Source: a virus. From it: 23,134 nucleotides of DNA. Shown one piece after another: positions 6,208 through 13,346 of this stretch. The notes beneath the pieces were generated by a model. It was not told the origin of the DNA. It ran no database searches and saw nothing but the letters and a program-made list of their open reading frames with translations. Position 1 is the stretch's first letter. Every line of letters starts with the position of its first letter. A program made the translations under genes and the position numbers. Location of the stretch: positions 1 to 23,134 of IMG/VR virus record IMGVR_UViG_3300021368_000617; one strand, 5' to 3'.

Positions 6208-8439
6208 TCAGAAGTCCTTTAAGATGTGGTCTTCTGGCAGCGGGTCATCTTTAGGTCGAGCCCAGATACGAACAGACTTAGATTTACCGGTAATCTTATC
6301 TTTGCGTGTAGTAACCCGACGACGCCAGTTTAAAGTCTGCAGACAATCGGCAACTCTTCGTGCTTCTCTTCGTGCTTGCTGACGAGGGTCAAGGTCAAGC
6401 GCTTCGGTAAGAACTTCAGACGCAGTAACTTCTTCTTTGGTAGAAACAAAATTACTAATCTTTTCCATCCAAGGATCGGGGTCTCCAAACTCTTGAATGT
6501 AATCAGCAATCTGCGCAATCTCACCACTATTGAACTCGTATGGCTCACCATTTCGGTAAGCCTGCACGGCAGCAGCCCACAACATGTCACGCTCTTCAGC
6601 TAACTGCTTCCAAGGAATAAGGAAGCCAGCGCCGATTTCAAGCGGAACAAAACGTCGGTTACCTGTACTATCAACCAAAAATTGGTTACGGTTTGTCGTC
6701 CCAATCATCACGAAACGACGGGTAAGACGCTCAGGCAGACTGGCATAAGGACGACGCACTTCATCACAACGGGTAGTAATCAAGTTCTTGAAGTTCTCGA
6801 TATTCCGTGTATTGAAGAAGTGATCGATCTCAGGCAGCTCAAGCAACCAAGCGACGTGTAGTCGATACTGCTCTTTCATCAACGTCTCAAGAGGTGTAGT
6901 CACCTCAGAGAACAGCTTGTCGGGTACCAGGCTGCGAGAGAACATCGACTTACCTACACCTTGAGCGCCGACAAGAATCGGCAACCAGCTCATAGAGCAG
7001 CCAGGGTTGTAAGCACGAGCGACTGCACCAATCATCATTCGCTGCATCGCGAGTGTTGCAAGTGAGTTGCGGTTACCTAGAAAAATTTCTCCAACACGTC
7101 CCCACTCAGGGTGAGGAGTAGCATTCTCAGAGCACTTATCTAAGTAGCTACGGATAGGACAGTAGGAGTTACGACCTGCTGCGTACTGAACGGCAGACTT
7201 AACACGCATCTCAGGAATGAAAACACCGTGCTCACAACTGAGCTTGGTAGTCATCAAGTCAAGGTCATTACCTTGTAACTCGACAGCTTTACCAGTTGCA
7301 TCGGTATATTCAATCGCACCAGTCAACTGGTTTTTACGCAGGTCGCAGAGGATTTCTTTAACCTTGCGTACATCTTCTTCTCTTTCTTTAGCGGCGTCAT
7401 CCGATGATTTCTTAGGACGACCACGCTTTTTTGTCGCGACCTGAGTGTCAGGTAGAGGTTCAAATTCAATGACATTATCTTGATTCATTAGTGGGACATT
7501 ATTTAGGACAGCATCGAAGTTCGGCAATGCGTCGAACTCTGTGTAGCCAACAGCTGTGCCGGCTGCACCAAACCTCAAGTCAGAAGGCAACTGACTTGTC
7601 CAAGCAGGGTCTTGCTTCTTAGCAAGCGAATACAGTGTAGTGTGACCGGCATAGTTACCGAGACCACGCCACTTAAATGGTCGGATATTTTCATTTTTAT
7701 GACCGTGATGACCACGTAAAACCCACTCAACCCAGTCATCAAAGATGACCTCACCAACGCCAGCACAAGCTGCCATAACCGGTGTGAAGTAACTGTCGTA
7801 CTCACCGTCTTCTGTTGGGCGTAGGAACTCACGCAGAAGCCACTGACAGCGTTTTACATCTACATCAGTGACGTCAGAGTGAACAAAGTTGATTGTCTCT
7901 TCGTAGTCAATATCCTTAAGCAAGAACTCAGGTACTGGCTCTGCTTCATTATTGATTTGCCATTCAGCATTAGTATTACCAAACCACAGTCGCTCAGGCT
8001 TTTGACCGCTATTGTCCTCCAGTTTTTCAAGACCAAGGTCAGCAAGCAGACGGTCAACAACTAGCCAATAAGCACCACGATGCTGCTGAGTTGAACCCAG
8101 CTGCATAGATAGAGGGAAAATAGCCCTAAAGCGATGCTCTTGCTCTGAATGGCTAGAGCTCGTGTAAGTAGCAATACACCAGTTACGCGCTGTATCAGTA
8201 GCCCAGAAACGGGCTAACGTTGTATCTCCATCGATATCAATAGCAATAAGATTACTGCCGCGAGCATTGTCAGCACGACGGTAACGGTCAACAAAATGTG
8301 TGGCGCACCATCCATACCCTGAAGATACCCAGCCTTGTAACCACTCAAGACTTTCATTAATGTTGAGCCAACCACTAGCTGTCTCCCGAGGGTTCGCTTT
8401 GTTCAGGCAGTTCTTGTTTACTGCTATCCGGAGTTTCAT
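6208..8439 (-). CDS. primase-helicase: archaeo-eukaryotic-type primase fused to a VirE/D5-like P-loop ATPase
   Basis: A 743-residue protein from the chosen ATG (MKLRIAVNKN). The open frame extends upstream to 8550, but that part lies inside the exonuclease gene. The N-terminal part has the primase signatures IAIDIDGD (Asp68, Asp70) and SSSHSEQEHRFR (His97). The C-terminal part is a VirE-type ATPase: Walker A GAQGVGKS (491-498), Walker B WLLELPEID (ending near 539), sensor GTTN (580-583) and TGNRRF (592-597). Between them, at about 337-344, is KKRGRPKK, an AT-hook-like basic patch. It should prime and unwind DNA for the T7-like polymerase, replacing T7 gp4. The C-terminus is acidic-aromatic (PEDHILKDF). 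The start overlaps the exonuclease gene by 65 bases. Confidence 0.9.
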   Translation of the reverse strand: MKLRIAVNKNCLNKANPRETASGWLNINESLEWLQGWVSSGYGWCATHFVDRYRRADNARGSNLIAIDIDGDTTLARFWATDTARNWCIATYTSSSHSEQEHRFRAIFPLSMQLGSTQQHRGAYWLVVDRLLADLGLEKLEDNSGQKPERLWFGNTNAEWQINNEAEPVPEFLLKDIDYEETINFVHSDVTDVDVKRCQWLLREFLRPTEDGEYDSYFTPVMAACAGVGEVIFDDWVEWVLRGHHGHKNENIRPFKWRGLGNYAGHTTLYSLAKKQDPAWTSQLPSDLRFGAAGTAVGYTEFDALPNFDAVLNNVPLMNQDNVIEFEPLPDTQVATKKRGRPKKSSDDAAKEREEDVRKVKEILCDLRKNQLTGAIEYTDATGKAVELQGNDLDLMTTKLSCEHGVFIPEMRVKSAVQYAAGRNSYCPIRSYLDKCSENATPHPEWGRVGEIFLGNRNSLATLAMQRMMIGAVARAYNPGCSMSWLPILVGAQGVGKSMFSRSLVPDKLFSEVTTPLETLMKEQYRLHVAWLLELPEIDHFFNTRNIENFKNLITTRCDEVRRPYASLPERLTRRFVMIGTTNRNQFLVDSTGNRRFVPLEIGAGFLIPWKQLAEERDMLWAAAVQAYRNGEPYEFNSGEIAQIADYIQEFGDPDPWMEKISNFVSTKEEVTASEVLTEALDLDPRQQARREARRVADCLQTLNWRRRVTTRKDKITGKSKSVRIWARPKDDPLPEDHILKDF

Positions 8440-9166
8440 TATCATCCATATCGTGAAATTGTTTTGCGCGTTTGAGGAACCTGGATTCATATAAATCCAT
8501 CTGGTCGCCATCAATGAAGATGCCTTGAGTTGTTTCCGGAGTGGTAACAATAATCAAAGCAACATCACACTTAAAACCCGTGCGTTCTTCGAGAGCAAGC
8601 CGATAGGCAGCCATCTGTTGAGCACACTTCTGATATTTACGGAAGCCGCCAAAACCAACACGATCCCCTCGTTCGGGGAAAGTATTCATATATGGTGCGT
8701 TACTTGTCTTGAAGTCGGCGATGACTTTAACGCCACCGATTTCTCCAATCAAGTCAGGACAGCCAGCATACTTATGTTCAGTACTCCAAACAAAAGCTAC
8801 TTCCTTATCATCAGATCTCAAGTGATACCAGTCGGGACGCAGAGGGCGCTCCGACCAATGAAGTATATCAAACCAGTCAAGATATTGAGTTATACCATTC
8901 CAAAATTCTTGGTATTCAGCAGGCACATTAGGATCTAGCCCACGTAAATAGTTCTCACATCCGAGGTGGATGGCAGAACCTCGCTTACTTGCTTCTTCTA
9001 GAGCACCAGGATTATTTTTCTGCCACGTCTTAAGACCTGCTTTGGACTTAGCGCTTTCGGTTGCGGACAACACTGTTGTCACCGAAGGCAGATACATACC
9101 TGAGCACAGGTACTTGCGGTGCCCCGCCGGGGTTTGAATCCGGAAGGGCATTGATTGTTCTGTCAT
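8375..9166 (-). CDS. RecB/Cas4-like PD-(D/E)XK exonuclease
   Basis: A 263-residue nuclease. After an N-terminal LPSVTTVLSAT block and the helix SKRGSAIHLGCENYL come the catalytic strands YAGCPDLIGEIGG (Asp) and VKVIADFKTS (D-x-K), then the QMAAYRLALEE helix with the conserved Gln. This order is typical of the RecB/Cas4-type exonucleases found in cyanophage replication modules, where they probably take the place of T7 gp6 in degrading host DNA and in recombination. The C-terminal 25 residues are polar and acidic. It begins one base after the stop of the gene downstream in sequence (9168) would be read, that is, the 112-residue gene ends TGATATG into its start. It overlaps the primase-helicase start. 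Confidence 0.85.
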   Translation of the reverse strand: MTEQSMPFRIQTPAGHRKYLCSGMYLPSVTTVLSATESAKSKAGLKTWQKNNPGALEEASKRGSAIHLGCENYLRGLDPNVPAEYQEFWNGITQYLDWFDILHWSERPLRPDWYHLRSDDKEVAFVWSTEHKYAGCPDLIGEIGGVKVIADFKTSNAPYMNTFPERGDRVGFGGFRKYQKCAQQMAAYRLALEERTGFKCDVALIIVTTPETTQGIFIDGDQMDLYESRFLKRAKQFHDMDDNETPDSSKQELPEQSEPSGDS

Positions 9167-9167
9167 A

Positions 9168-9506
9168 TCAGTAATCTGATTCGTCTACCGACTGTTGAAA
9201 ATTTTCGCTATACGACGAGCCTTGAGCAGACTGCCCGGCTGACGGTTGAAACATGGCATACATCTGACCCACAGCTTGACCTACTGCTTCAGTAACTTGA
9301 GCAGAAGCCTGCACTTGTTGGGACAGCATTGCTACTTCTTGACGCAGCGCAATGACGTGATCCATCAGTGAAGGCGGGCGAACTGGCGGTGGTGTGGGTG
9401 GCCGTTCAGTCGTGGGGGCTTGTGCTTGCTGCTGAGCACCAGACACAATGTCATTGATGCGAGCTTGAAGCTCAGGCGGCAGGTTTTGAATATTAGGAGC
9501 AGACAT
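9168..9506 (-). CDS. proline-rich hypothetical protein of the replication cluster
   Basis: A 112-residue protein with three parts: a short helix (NLPPELQARINDIVSG), a proline-rich linker (TERPPTPPPVRPPSL), and a Gln/Ala-rich amphipathic helix likely to form a coiled coil (LRQEVAMLSQQVQASAQVTE). It ends in an acidic-aromatic tail, SVDESDY. It starts through a TGATG overlap with the 61-residue gene and ends two bases before the exonuclease start. The layout suits a small adaptor or scaffold that oligomerises and docks to a replication partner, but no family is recognised. Confidence 0.75.
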   Translation of the reverse strand: MSAPNIQNLPPELQARINDIVSGAQQQAQAPTTERPPTPPPVRPPSLMDHVIALRQEVAMLSQQVQASAQVTEAVGQAVGQMYAMFQPSAGQSAQGSSYSENFQQSVDESDY

Positions 9507-9691
9507 CAGAATTCATCCTTGAGTTGTTTGGTTGCAATTTCGCCAACAATTTCTTCGAAGGCACGGCGGAGTTCGTATTCCAAGTCATCACGGTCAGCCT
9601 TAGCGCGGGTAACAGTGATGGCAGGAATGGTCAGTGTTGCGGTTGCTTCGTGCAGACCGCATTCGTTTTTAGATACAGAAAGTTCAAGCAT
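9506..9691 (-). CDS. small hypothetical protein
   Basis: A 61-residue protein. A beta-rich first half (LELSVSKNECGLHEATATLTIPAITV) is followed by an acidic helix (DRDDLEYELRRAFEEIVGEIA) and the end KQLKDEF. Both junctions are short overlaps with its neighbours. The last codons AAG GAT GAA TTC TGA TG provide a purine-rich ribosome site for the next gene. No family recognised. Confidence 0.7.
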   Translation of the reverse strand: MLELSVSKNECGLHEATATLTIPAITVTRAKADRDDLEYELRRAFEEIVGEIATKQLKDEF

Positions 9692-9878
9692 TGTTTAGTT
9701 TGTCTTGTAGTGTTTCATCAGATACGTTTACGACTTCATAGTCAGGCCAGATCTGTTTGCCTTTTACATGGGCTCCCATTGAACCCATAAAGCTTCTGAC
9801 ATTAACGTAGACAACTTTATTTTCGTTATCCACGTAATGACTGAATGGAAAATCTTTAGAACTCAGTTTCTTCGTCAT
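9684..9878 (-). CDS. small hypothetical protein
   Basis: A 64-residue protein starting MTKKLSSKDFPFSHYV. This start was chosen because it overlaps the previous gene by only 23 bases; the open frame itself extends to 9989. The central part (NKVVYVNVRSFMGSMG) looks beta-rich. The stop overlaps the next start by 8 bases. Function unknown; position suggests replication. Confidence 0.65.
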   Translation of the reverse strand: MTKKLSSKDFPFSHYVDNENKVVYVNVRSFMGSMGAHVKGKQIWPDYEVVNVSDETLQDKLNNA

Positions 9879-10599
9879 CAGATTTTGTCTCTCCTTGTGG
9901 TAGTACAGTTGCTCCACGCTTATCGACGCCACCAGCAGGCAACCCTTTGGCATCCGTTTGCTTACCATCAAAGGGATCTTTGCCTTCAAAGAAATTAGGT
10001 AGCCAAATGGTTTCCTTTTCAGTCTTCCATTGATCGATAATCTTGGCAGGTACTTTACGTACCTTAGGCAGAATGCTGTAGGAAGTCTCTAAGCCAGAGC
10101 CTTTGCGTGTAATCTTAATTGAGAAGTTGGCAAGTCCTTCAGGCGTCCAGGTATAGTCTTCAATTTCTTGAAGAATTTCTGTAAGCTGTTCACGCAATCC
10201 TTTCTGCGTAATAAATAAAACTTCCAGACGACCACGGGCAGCACTGGTAGCTACCCACGCAAGAAATTTCTGAGGCTTTACATAGGTCCCATCGATTTTA
10301 CGTCGGTCGGGAGTGGTCCAATCTGTTTCTCGCGCAAGGTCCTCGGGTTGTCCAGGATGAGAACGAGTAACAACGTAGCCATTGAAACGCAGCTCACCAG
10401 TCTTAGCATCACGTACTTCGGATGCGTACTGCCAACCCATAATGGCGTGCCCAGTTTCGTAGCAGCCGAGCAATCGGAACTCTTCGCTTTCTCCATCTTT
10501 AAGCGTGCCAGGTTTCCAATAAGGTTGAGGTTCAGTTTTTTCAATAGTATCTTTTTGTCCTTCACCGAGAAGCTCAGGAGGTAAAACTTGTAAGGTCAT
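9856..10599 (-). CDS. probable second single-stranded-DNA-binding-like protein (uncertain)
   Basis: A 247-residue protein with a mixed beta-rich core (EEFRLLGCYETGHAIMGWQY, RLEVLFITQKG, ANFSIKITRKG) and a disordered tail that becomes acidic and ends DDEETEF. The terminal Phe behind acidic residues is a hallmark of phage and bacterial SSB proteins such as T7 gp2.5. Together with its place between the SSB gene and the exonuclease, this suggests DNA binding or replisome docking. I cannot confirm an OB fold by eye. The start codon lies at the edge of a perfect 10-bp inverted repeat (10588-10622), so expression may be controlled there. Function is inferred. Confidence 0.65.
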   Translation of the reverse strand: MTLQVLPPELLGEGQKDTIEKTEPQPYWKPGTLKDGESEEFRLLGCYETGHAIMGWQYASEVRDAKTGELRFNGYVVTRSHPGQPEDLARETDWTTPDRRKIDGTYVKPQKFLAWVATSAARGRLEVLFITQKGLREQLTEILQEIEDYTWTPEGLANFSIKITRKGSGLETSYSILPKVRKVPAKIIDQWKTEKETIWLPNFFEGKDPFDGKQTDAKGLPAGGVDKRGATVLPQGETKSDDEETEF

Positions 10600-10622
10600 A
10601 TTTATTATTTAAGACCTTACAA
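10588..10622. promoter_or_regulatory. perfect 10-bp inverted repeat over the divergent start region
   Basis: The arms TTGTAAGGTC and GACCTTACAA pair without mismatch around a 15-base all-A/T loop. The left arm covers the first codons of the minus-strand gene at 9856-10599. Just past the right arm is TATAAT (10624-10629), a possible -10 box for the plus-strand frame at 10661. It could be a DNA operator or, in the minus-strand mRNA, a hairpin holding the start codon at the base of its loop. Confidence 0.55.
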
Positions 10623-10660
10623 ATATAATTAATACTATGGATAAATGTGGGATTTAAGTT

Positions 10661-10831
10661 ATGCGATTAGCAGGCAATTTACCGGTAGAAATAATCGAAT
10701 TAATAGCTGTTGACACTAGTAATTGGCCGTCAATCAAAGATGCAAAGAGAGGTGCCCCTACAAATTACAGATATGACGAACATATGAAAGAGTTAGTGCC
10801 AAGCATCCCTGCTCGAATCAGAAAGGTTTAA
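10661..10831 (+). CDS. 56-residue plus-strand protein
   Basis: ATG to TAA on the plus strand encodes 56 residues, MRLAGNLPVEIIELIAVDTS and onward, ending PSIPARIRKV. The composition looks like a small soluble basic helical protein. It lies in a divergent position, 61 bases from the start of the minus-strand gene, with a TATAAT box and an inverted repeat between them. That arrangement is common for small regulators. There is no clear Shine-Dalgarno sequence. No family recognised. Confidence 0.5.
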   Translation: MRLAGNLPVEIIELIAVDTSNWPSIKDAKRGAPTNYRYDEHMKELVPSIPARIRKV

Positions 10832-10952
10832 CTTTAGATCCTCGAATGACTAATGAGTCTTGATAAATCGGCAACTCGTACCAAAATGGACCTTTAGTTC
10901 TGTAATAACAAAACAGAGGTTTAGTAATCTGGAGTCGGGTCAACTTCCGCAT
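10818..10952 (-). CDS. 44-residue hypothetical protein after the SSB gene
   Basis: Reads MRKLTRLQITKPLFCYYRTK, then an aromatic-rich segment and the basic end IRGSKVKPF. It overlaps the SSB gene by 32 bases and the plus-strand 56-residue frame by 14 bases at its 3' end. It fills the only minus-strand gap between the SSB gene and the divergent region. The same open frame extends into SSB coding, where it is probably a shadow. Support is the coupled position and protein-like composition only. Confidence 0.4.
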   Translation of the reverse strand: MRKLTRLQITKPLFCYYRTKGPFWYELPIYQDSLVIRGSKVKPF

Positions 10953-11580
10953 ATCCTGACGCGCTACCTCTCGTCTTACTACCGCCCTTAGTGTTTCTCT
11001 CTTCCTTACGAGTGCTGAAGTCAGAAGCGACAATGGCCCGATAGGGACTGTCACTATCATCCTTGCGATATTCGCGGAGATAACCTTGGACGCAGATAGC
11101 ACGTCCTTTACGAATTCGTTCGTCAAGTTTCTTTTTACGTGATTCATGTGTTTCAAGATATAGCCAAGTTGTTGTGCTTGAGTTATCGAGTGTCGAACCA
11201 ATCTTGACTGCTAATTGACCGTTCTTACGCTCCTTGATTTCATCACTGCCAAAGAACGCATTGCCCAGTACTACTTGATTACAGTACATATCCTGGGGAA
11301 TGTTGGGTTCAATGGTAGTGACAATCAAATCAAGCGGTTGGCTTGTATCATCACTGAAAACAATGTTGCCAGTGATGAGAGCACGGGTGCCTTGCTTCCA
11401 ATCTTGGAATGCAGTTAGCTTTGCACCCTCGCGGTTGTAACACAGCAGACGGAATTTGACCTCTCCAGAGCTATTACCAGCGGGCACAACAGCATTAGCA
11501 CCGCGATACTCAAGCCCAAAAGCGCTGACGGTATCATCGACAAAGGATTTGAGTTCAACAGTTGCTGCTATAAAGTTCAT
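10921..11580 (-). CDS. single-stranded-DNA-binding protein with two OB-like segments
   Basis: A 219-residue protein. Residues 1-90 look like an SSB OB fold: the family-typical GEVKFRLLCYNREG strand pair is followed by DWKQGTRALITGNIVFSD. A second similar unit follows (MYCNQVVLGNAFFGSDEIKE ... GRAICVQGYLREYRKD), so it may be a tandem OB protein. The C-terminus is a low-complexity linker (EERNTKGGSKTRGSASG) ending EVDPTPDY, which is mildly acidic with an aromatic end, as in SSB tails. It would coat single-stranded DNA at the phage replication fork. It lies 36 bases after thyX; a short hairpin at 11587-11601 sits in that gap. Confidence 0.72.
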   Translation of the reverse strand: MNFIAATVELKSFVDDTVSAFGLEYRGANAVVPAGNSSGEVKFRLLCYNREGAKLTAFQDWKQGTRALITGNIVFSDDTSQPLDLIVTTIEPNIPQDMYCNQVVLGNAFFGSDEIKERKNGQLAVKIGSTLDNSSTTTWLYLETHESRKKKLDERIRKGRAICVQGYLREYRKDDSDSPYRAIVASDFSTRKEERNTKGGSKTRGSASGYAEVDPTPDY

Positions 11581-11616
11581 TTATGACTGAAAATCTTTCA
11601 GCCTTTATATTAGCCG

Positions 11617-12240
11617 CTAATCCCACATTGCGCGGGCAATAGTTGGTACTTCATCAGCAAGAATATCACCGATAGATCGGGCAATAGACATATGCTCTCG
11701 TTGAGTACCATTATCACCACGCAGGTCTACATAGTGCAACCAGCTGCGTAATGTACCAGACATATACAATCTGGTGACAGTATTCAATGGTAACACTGCT
11801 CGGGCACACTCTTTAGCAACACCACGGTCAAGCATTGTGTTGTATAGATCCATAGCAGAATTGAAGTGCTGCTCGATTTTGTTGGTAAGCAGCGTCTGAG
11901 ACCAAGTATCTAGGTCATCAATTGAGTTCTGCCTGTTCTTAGTGTCTTGCGTGCGGAGATGCGGCAATGATGTTTCAGTGGCGACGGCATAGCGCTGACT
12001 GAACTCTTGAAAGGAGAAACTCCTGTGTCGGAGTATTTGCGGGCTAATAGCTCTTGTAGTTGTAATCTCGACGCACATACTTGCCATCTCAAAGGGAGAC
12101 CAGTGCTTGTGCTTGATGAGGTATTTGAGGAGTTTTTCAACGTTAGGGTTGTCTTCGTTTGCGGGATTAGAAACTCGGGCGATCTTACCTATTAATTTTT
12201 CAGCGTCAGGTGTAATCCAGATTAATTTCGCTGTATTCAT
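11617..12240 (-). CDS. thyX: flavin-dependent thymidylate synthase ThyX
   Basis: A 207-residue protein with the ThyX signature RHRSFSFQEFSQRY (RHR 71-73, Ser81, Arg83) and the upstream HWSPFE block (46-51). It makes dTMP from dUMP using FAD, NADPH and methylenetetrahydrofolate. The C-terminal LRSWLHYVDLR segment is also typical. Length is normal for phage ThyX. The start overlaps the 34-residue frame upstream (ATGA), placing it in one transcript with the ribonucleotide reductase genes, which supply its substrate pathway. Confidence 0.96.
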   Translation of the reverse strand: MNTAKLIWITPDAEKLIGKIARVSNPANEDNPNVEKLLKYLIKHKHWSPFEMASMCVEITTTRAISPQILRHRSFSFQEFSQRYAVATETSLPHLRTQDTKNRQNSIDDLDTWSQTLLTNKIEQHFNSAMDLYNTMLDRGVAKECARAVLPLNTVTRLYMSGTLRSWLHYVDLRGDNGTQREHMSIARSIGDILADEVPTIARAMWD

Positions 12241-12341
12241 TTATTTTTGTTTATCAAAGTCTTTAGTTGCTCAATAGTGAGCAAATCAACTTTAGCCTGA
12301 ATAATGCGTAAGAGGCGATCTTGATAATCACTCTTCTTCAT
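12237..12341 (-). CDS. 34-residue protein coupled to thyX
   Basis: ATG to TGA encodes 34 residues (MKKSDYQDRLLRIIQAKVDL ... LINKNK), a basic amphipathic helix. Its start overlaps the end of the 89-residue gene by 14 bases, and its stop overlaps the thyX start (ATGA). A 7-bp perfect hairpin with a 4-base loop (12267-12284) lies inside the coding part. Either a real microprotein or a coupling leader for thyX. Confidence 0.5.
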   Translation of the reverse strand: MKKSDYQDRLLRIIQAKVDLLTIEQLKTLINKNK

Positions 12342-12597
12342 TCGCTTTGATTTTGCCATATAACTTCGGTTTAATGCGTCCGTAACCGGACTTAATCGAG
12401 TGAATAGGATTATCTTTCCCTAACTTGTCGTAGTACTCATCAAAGATATCAACCATTGAATAAGCGCGTACGGCATCGAACTGACGCTCACCATCCTTGG
12501 TAAAAGTAATAATATGAACGTCAGTAGGTAATTGAGTGTCGTCAAAGGTATCTGGACAGATACCTTTTTCAACAACTTGAATTTTACTTGTCGGCAT
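12328..12597 (-). CDS. hypothetical protein after nrdB
   Basis: An 89-residue protein. The first half has strands around TDVHIITFTKDGERQFDAVR, followed by the helix YSMVDIFDEYYDKLG and a basic loop (IKSGYGRIKPKLYGKI). It begins through a TAATG overlap with nrdB, so it is translated with the reductase. No family recognised. The position suggests a role in nucleotide supply, but nothing in the sequence proves it. Confidence 0.75.
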   Translation of the reverse strand: MPTSKIQVVEKGICPDTFDDTQLPTDVHIITFTKDGERQFDAVRAYSMVDIFDEYYDKLGKDNPIHSIKSGYGRIKPKLYGKIKANEEE

Positions 12598-13328
12598 TAA
12601 GCGTACTGCGGAAGGTTAACGTTATTAGTTTCAAAGAAAGCAGGCATACGAGAAGCGCGGGTGCTCATAAGCCCCTCTGCCTTGCCTCGGGTGTACAAGC
12701 TATCTGAACTTGCCATCCAGAAGTTTGACGAGAGATGCTTTTGAGTATTCTCCCCTTTGAGGGATTGAAGCACCCAAGCAACCGTAGCTCGCCTAAGCTT
12801 ATTGAGCTCTTTGTCAGACTTAAGTCCGAGCTCTTCACAGACAAGCGTGTTAGCTGCGACGTGAGTTTGTTCGTCTCGGCTGATATCGGCACTCGTGGTG
12901 CGCAGTCCAGTGTCTCCAAGAAAGCGGAAGATCGGCAAGAGCACGAAAAACACGGATCTTTCAAGGACCACAGCCTTGAGGACAGGGTGCCGATCAAGTT
13001 CAAGCCATGCGTTCTTAATTCGCTCAGCTTCTTTCTCAAACCGAACGGGGATTTGATGTGCTTTAGCAGCATAATTTAGTGCAATATCGTGGTTCTCTTC
13101 ATCAATTACATTACTAGCAAGAAGCTCCTTGCAACCTTTGATGTCAGGCAGGTCACCTTTCATAGCGTCTGCAATGAAATCACCTACAGGAATTTCAAGA
13201 CAACGTAAGGCAAGTGCCCGTTGAATGACTTCTTCGCCACCATCCAACAGTGTGCCAGCGGTAACCTCGACAGGTGTCCAGGTACGCTTGCGCTGGTGAA
13301 GGTGGATGTAAGGAGTTTCTGCTTTCAT
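12597..13328 (-). CDS. nrdB: class I ribonucleotide reductase small subunit, tyrosine-less
   Basis: A 243-residue protein, much shorter than typical NrdB (about 320-375). Metal ligands in order: probable Glu45, Glu77-x2-His80 (in DEENH), Glu123 (VLERS) and Glu153-x2-His156 (DEQTH). The residue four after His80, where E. coli NrdB carries the radical Tyr122, is Leu84, so a stable tyrosyl radical cannot form there. Tyrosine-less small subunits have been described for cyanophage RNRs once thought to be class II. It works with the large subunit directly upstream (18-bp gap). Confidence 0.88.
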   Translation of the reverse strand: MKAETPYIHLHQRKRTWTPVEVTAGTLLDGGEEVIQRALALRCLEIPVGDFIADAMKGDLPDIKGCKELLASNVIDEENHDIALNYAAKAHQIPVRFEKEAERIKNAWLELDRHPVLKAVVLERSVFFVLLPIFRFLGDTGLRTTSADISRDEQTHVAANTLVCEELGLKSDKELNKLRRATVAWVLQSLKGENTQKHLSSNFWMASSDSLYTRGKAEGLMSTRASRMPAFFETNNVNLPQYA

Positions 13329-13346
13329 TGGTATAAATAATTGGGT

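Noticed and set aside
10818-11201. 127-residue minus-strand frame overlapping the SSB gene
   Set aside because: Most of it is the SSB gene in another frame; only the last 44 codons, which leave the SSB gene, are kept as a low-confidence gene.
12267-12284. 7-bp hairpin with 4-base loop before thyX
   Set aside because: Several such hairpins are expected by chance in 23 kb, it lies in a coding frame, and no T-run follows; noted only in the gene entry.
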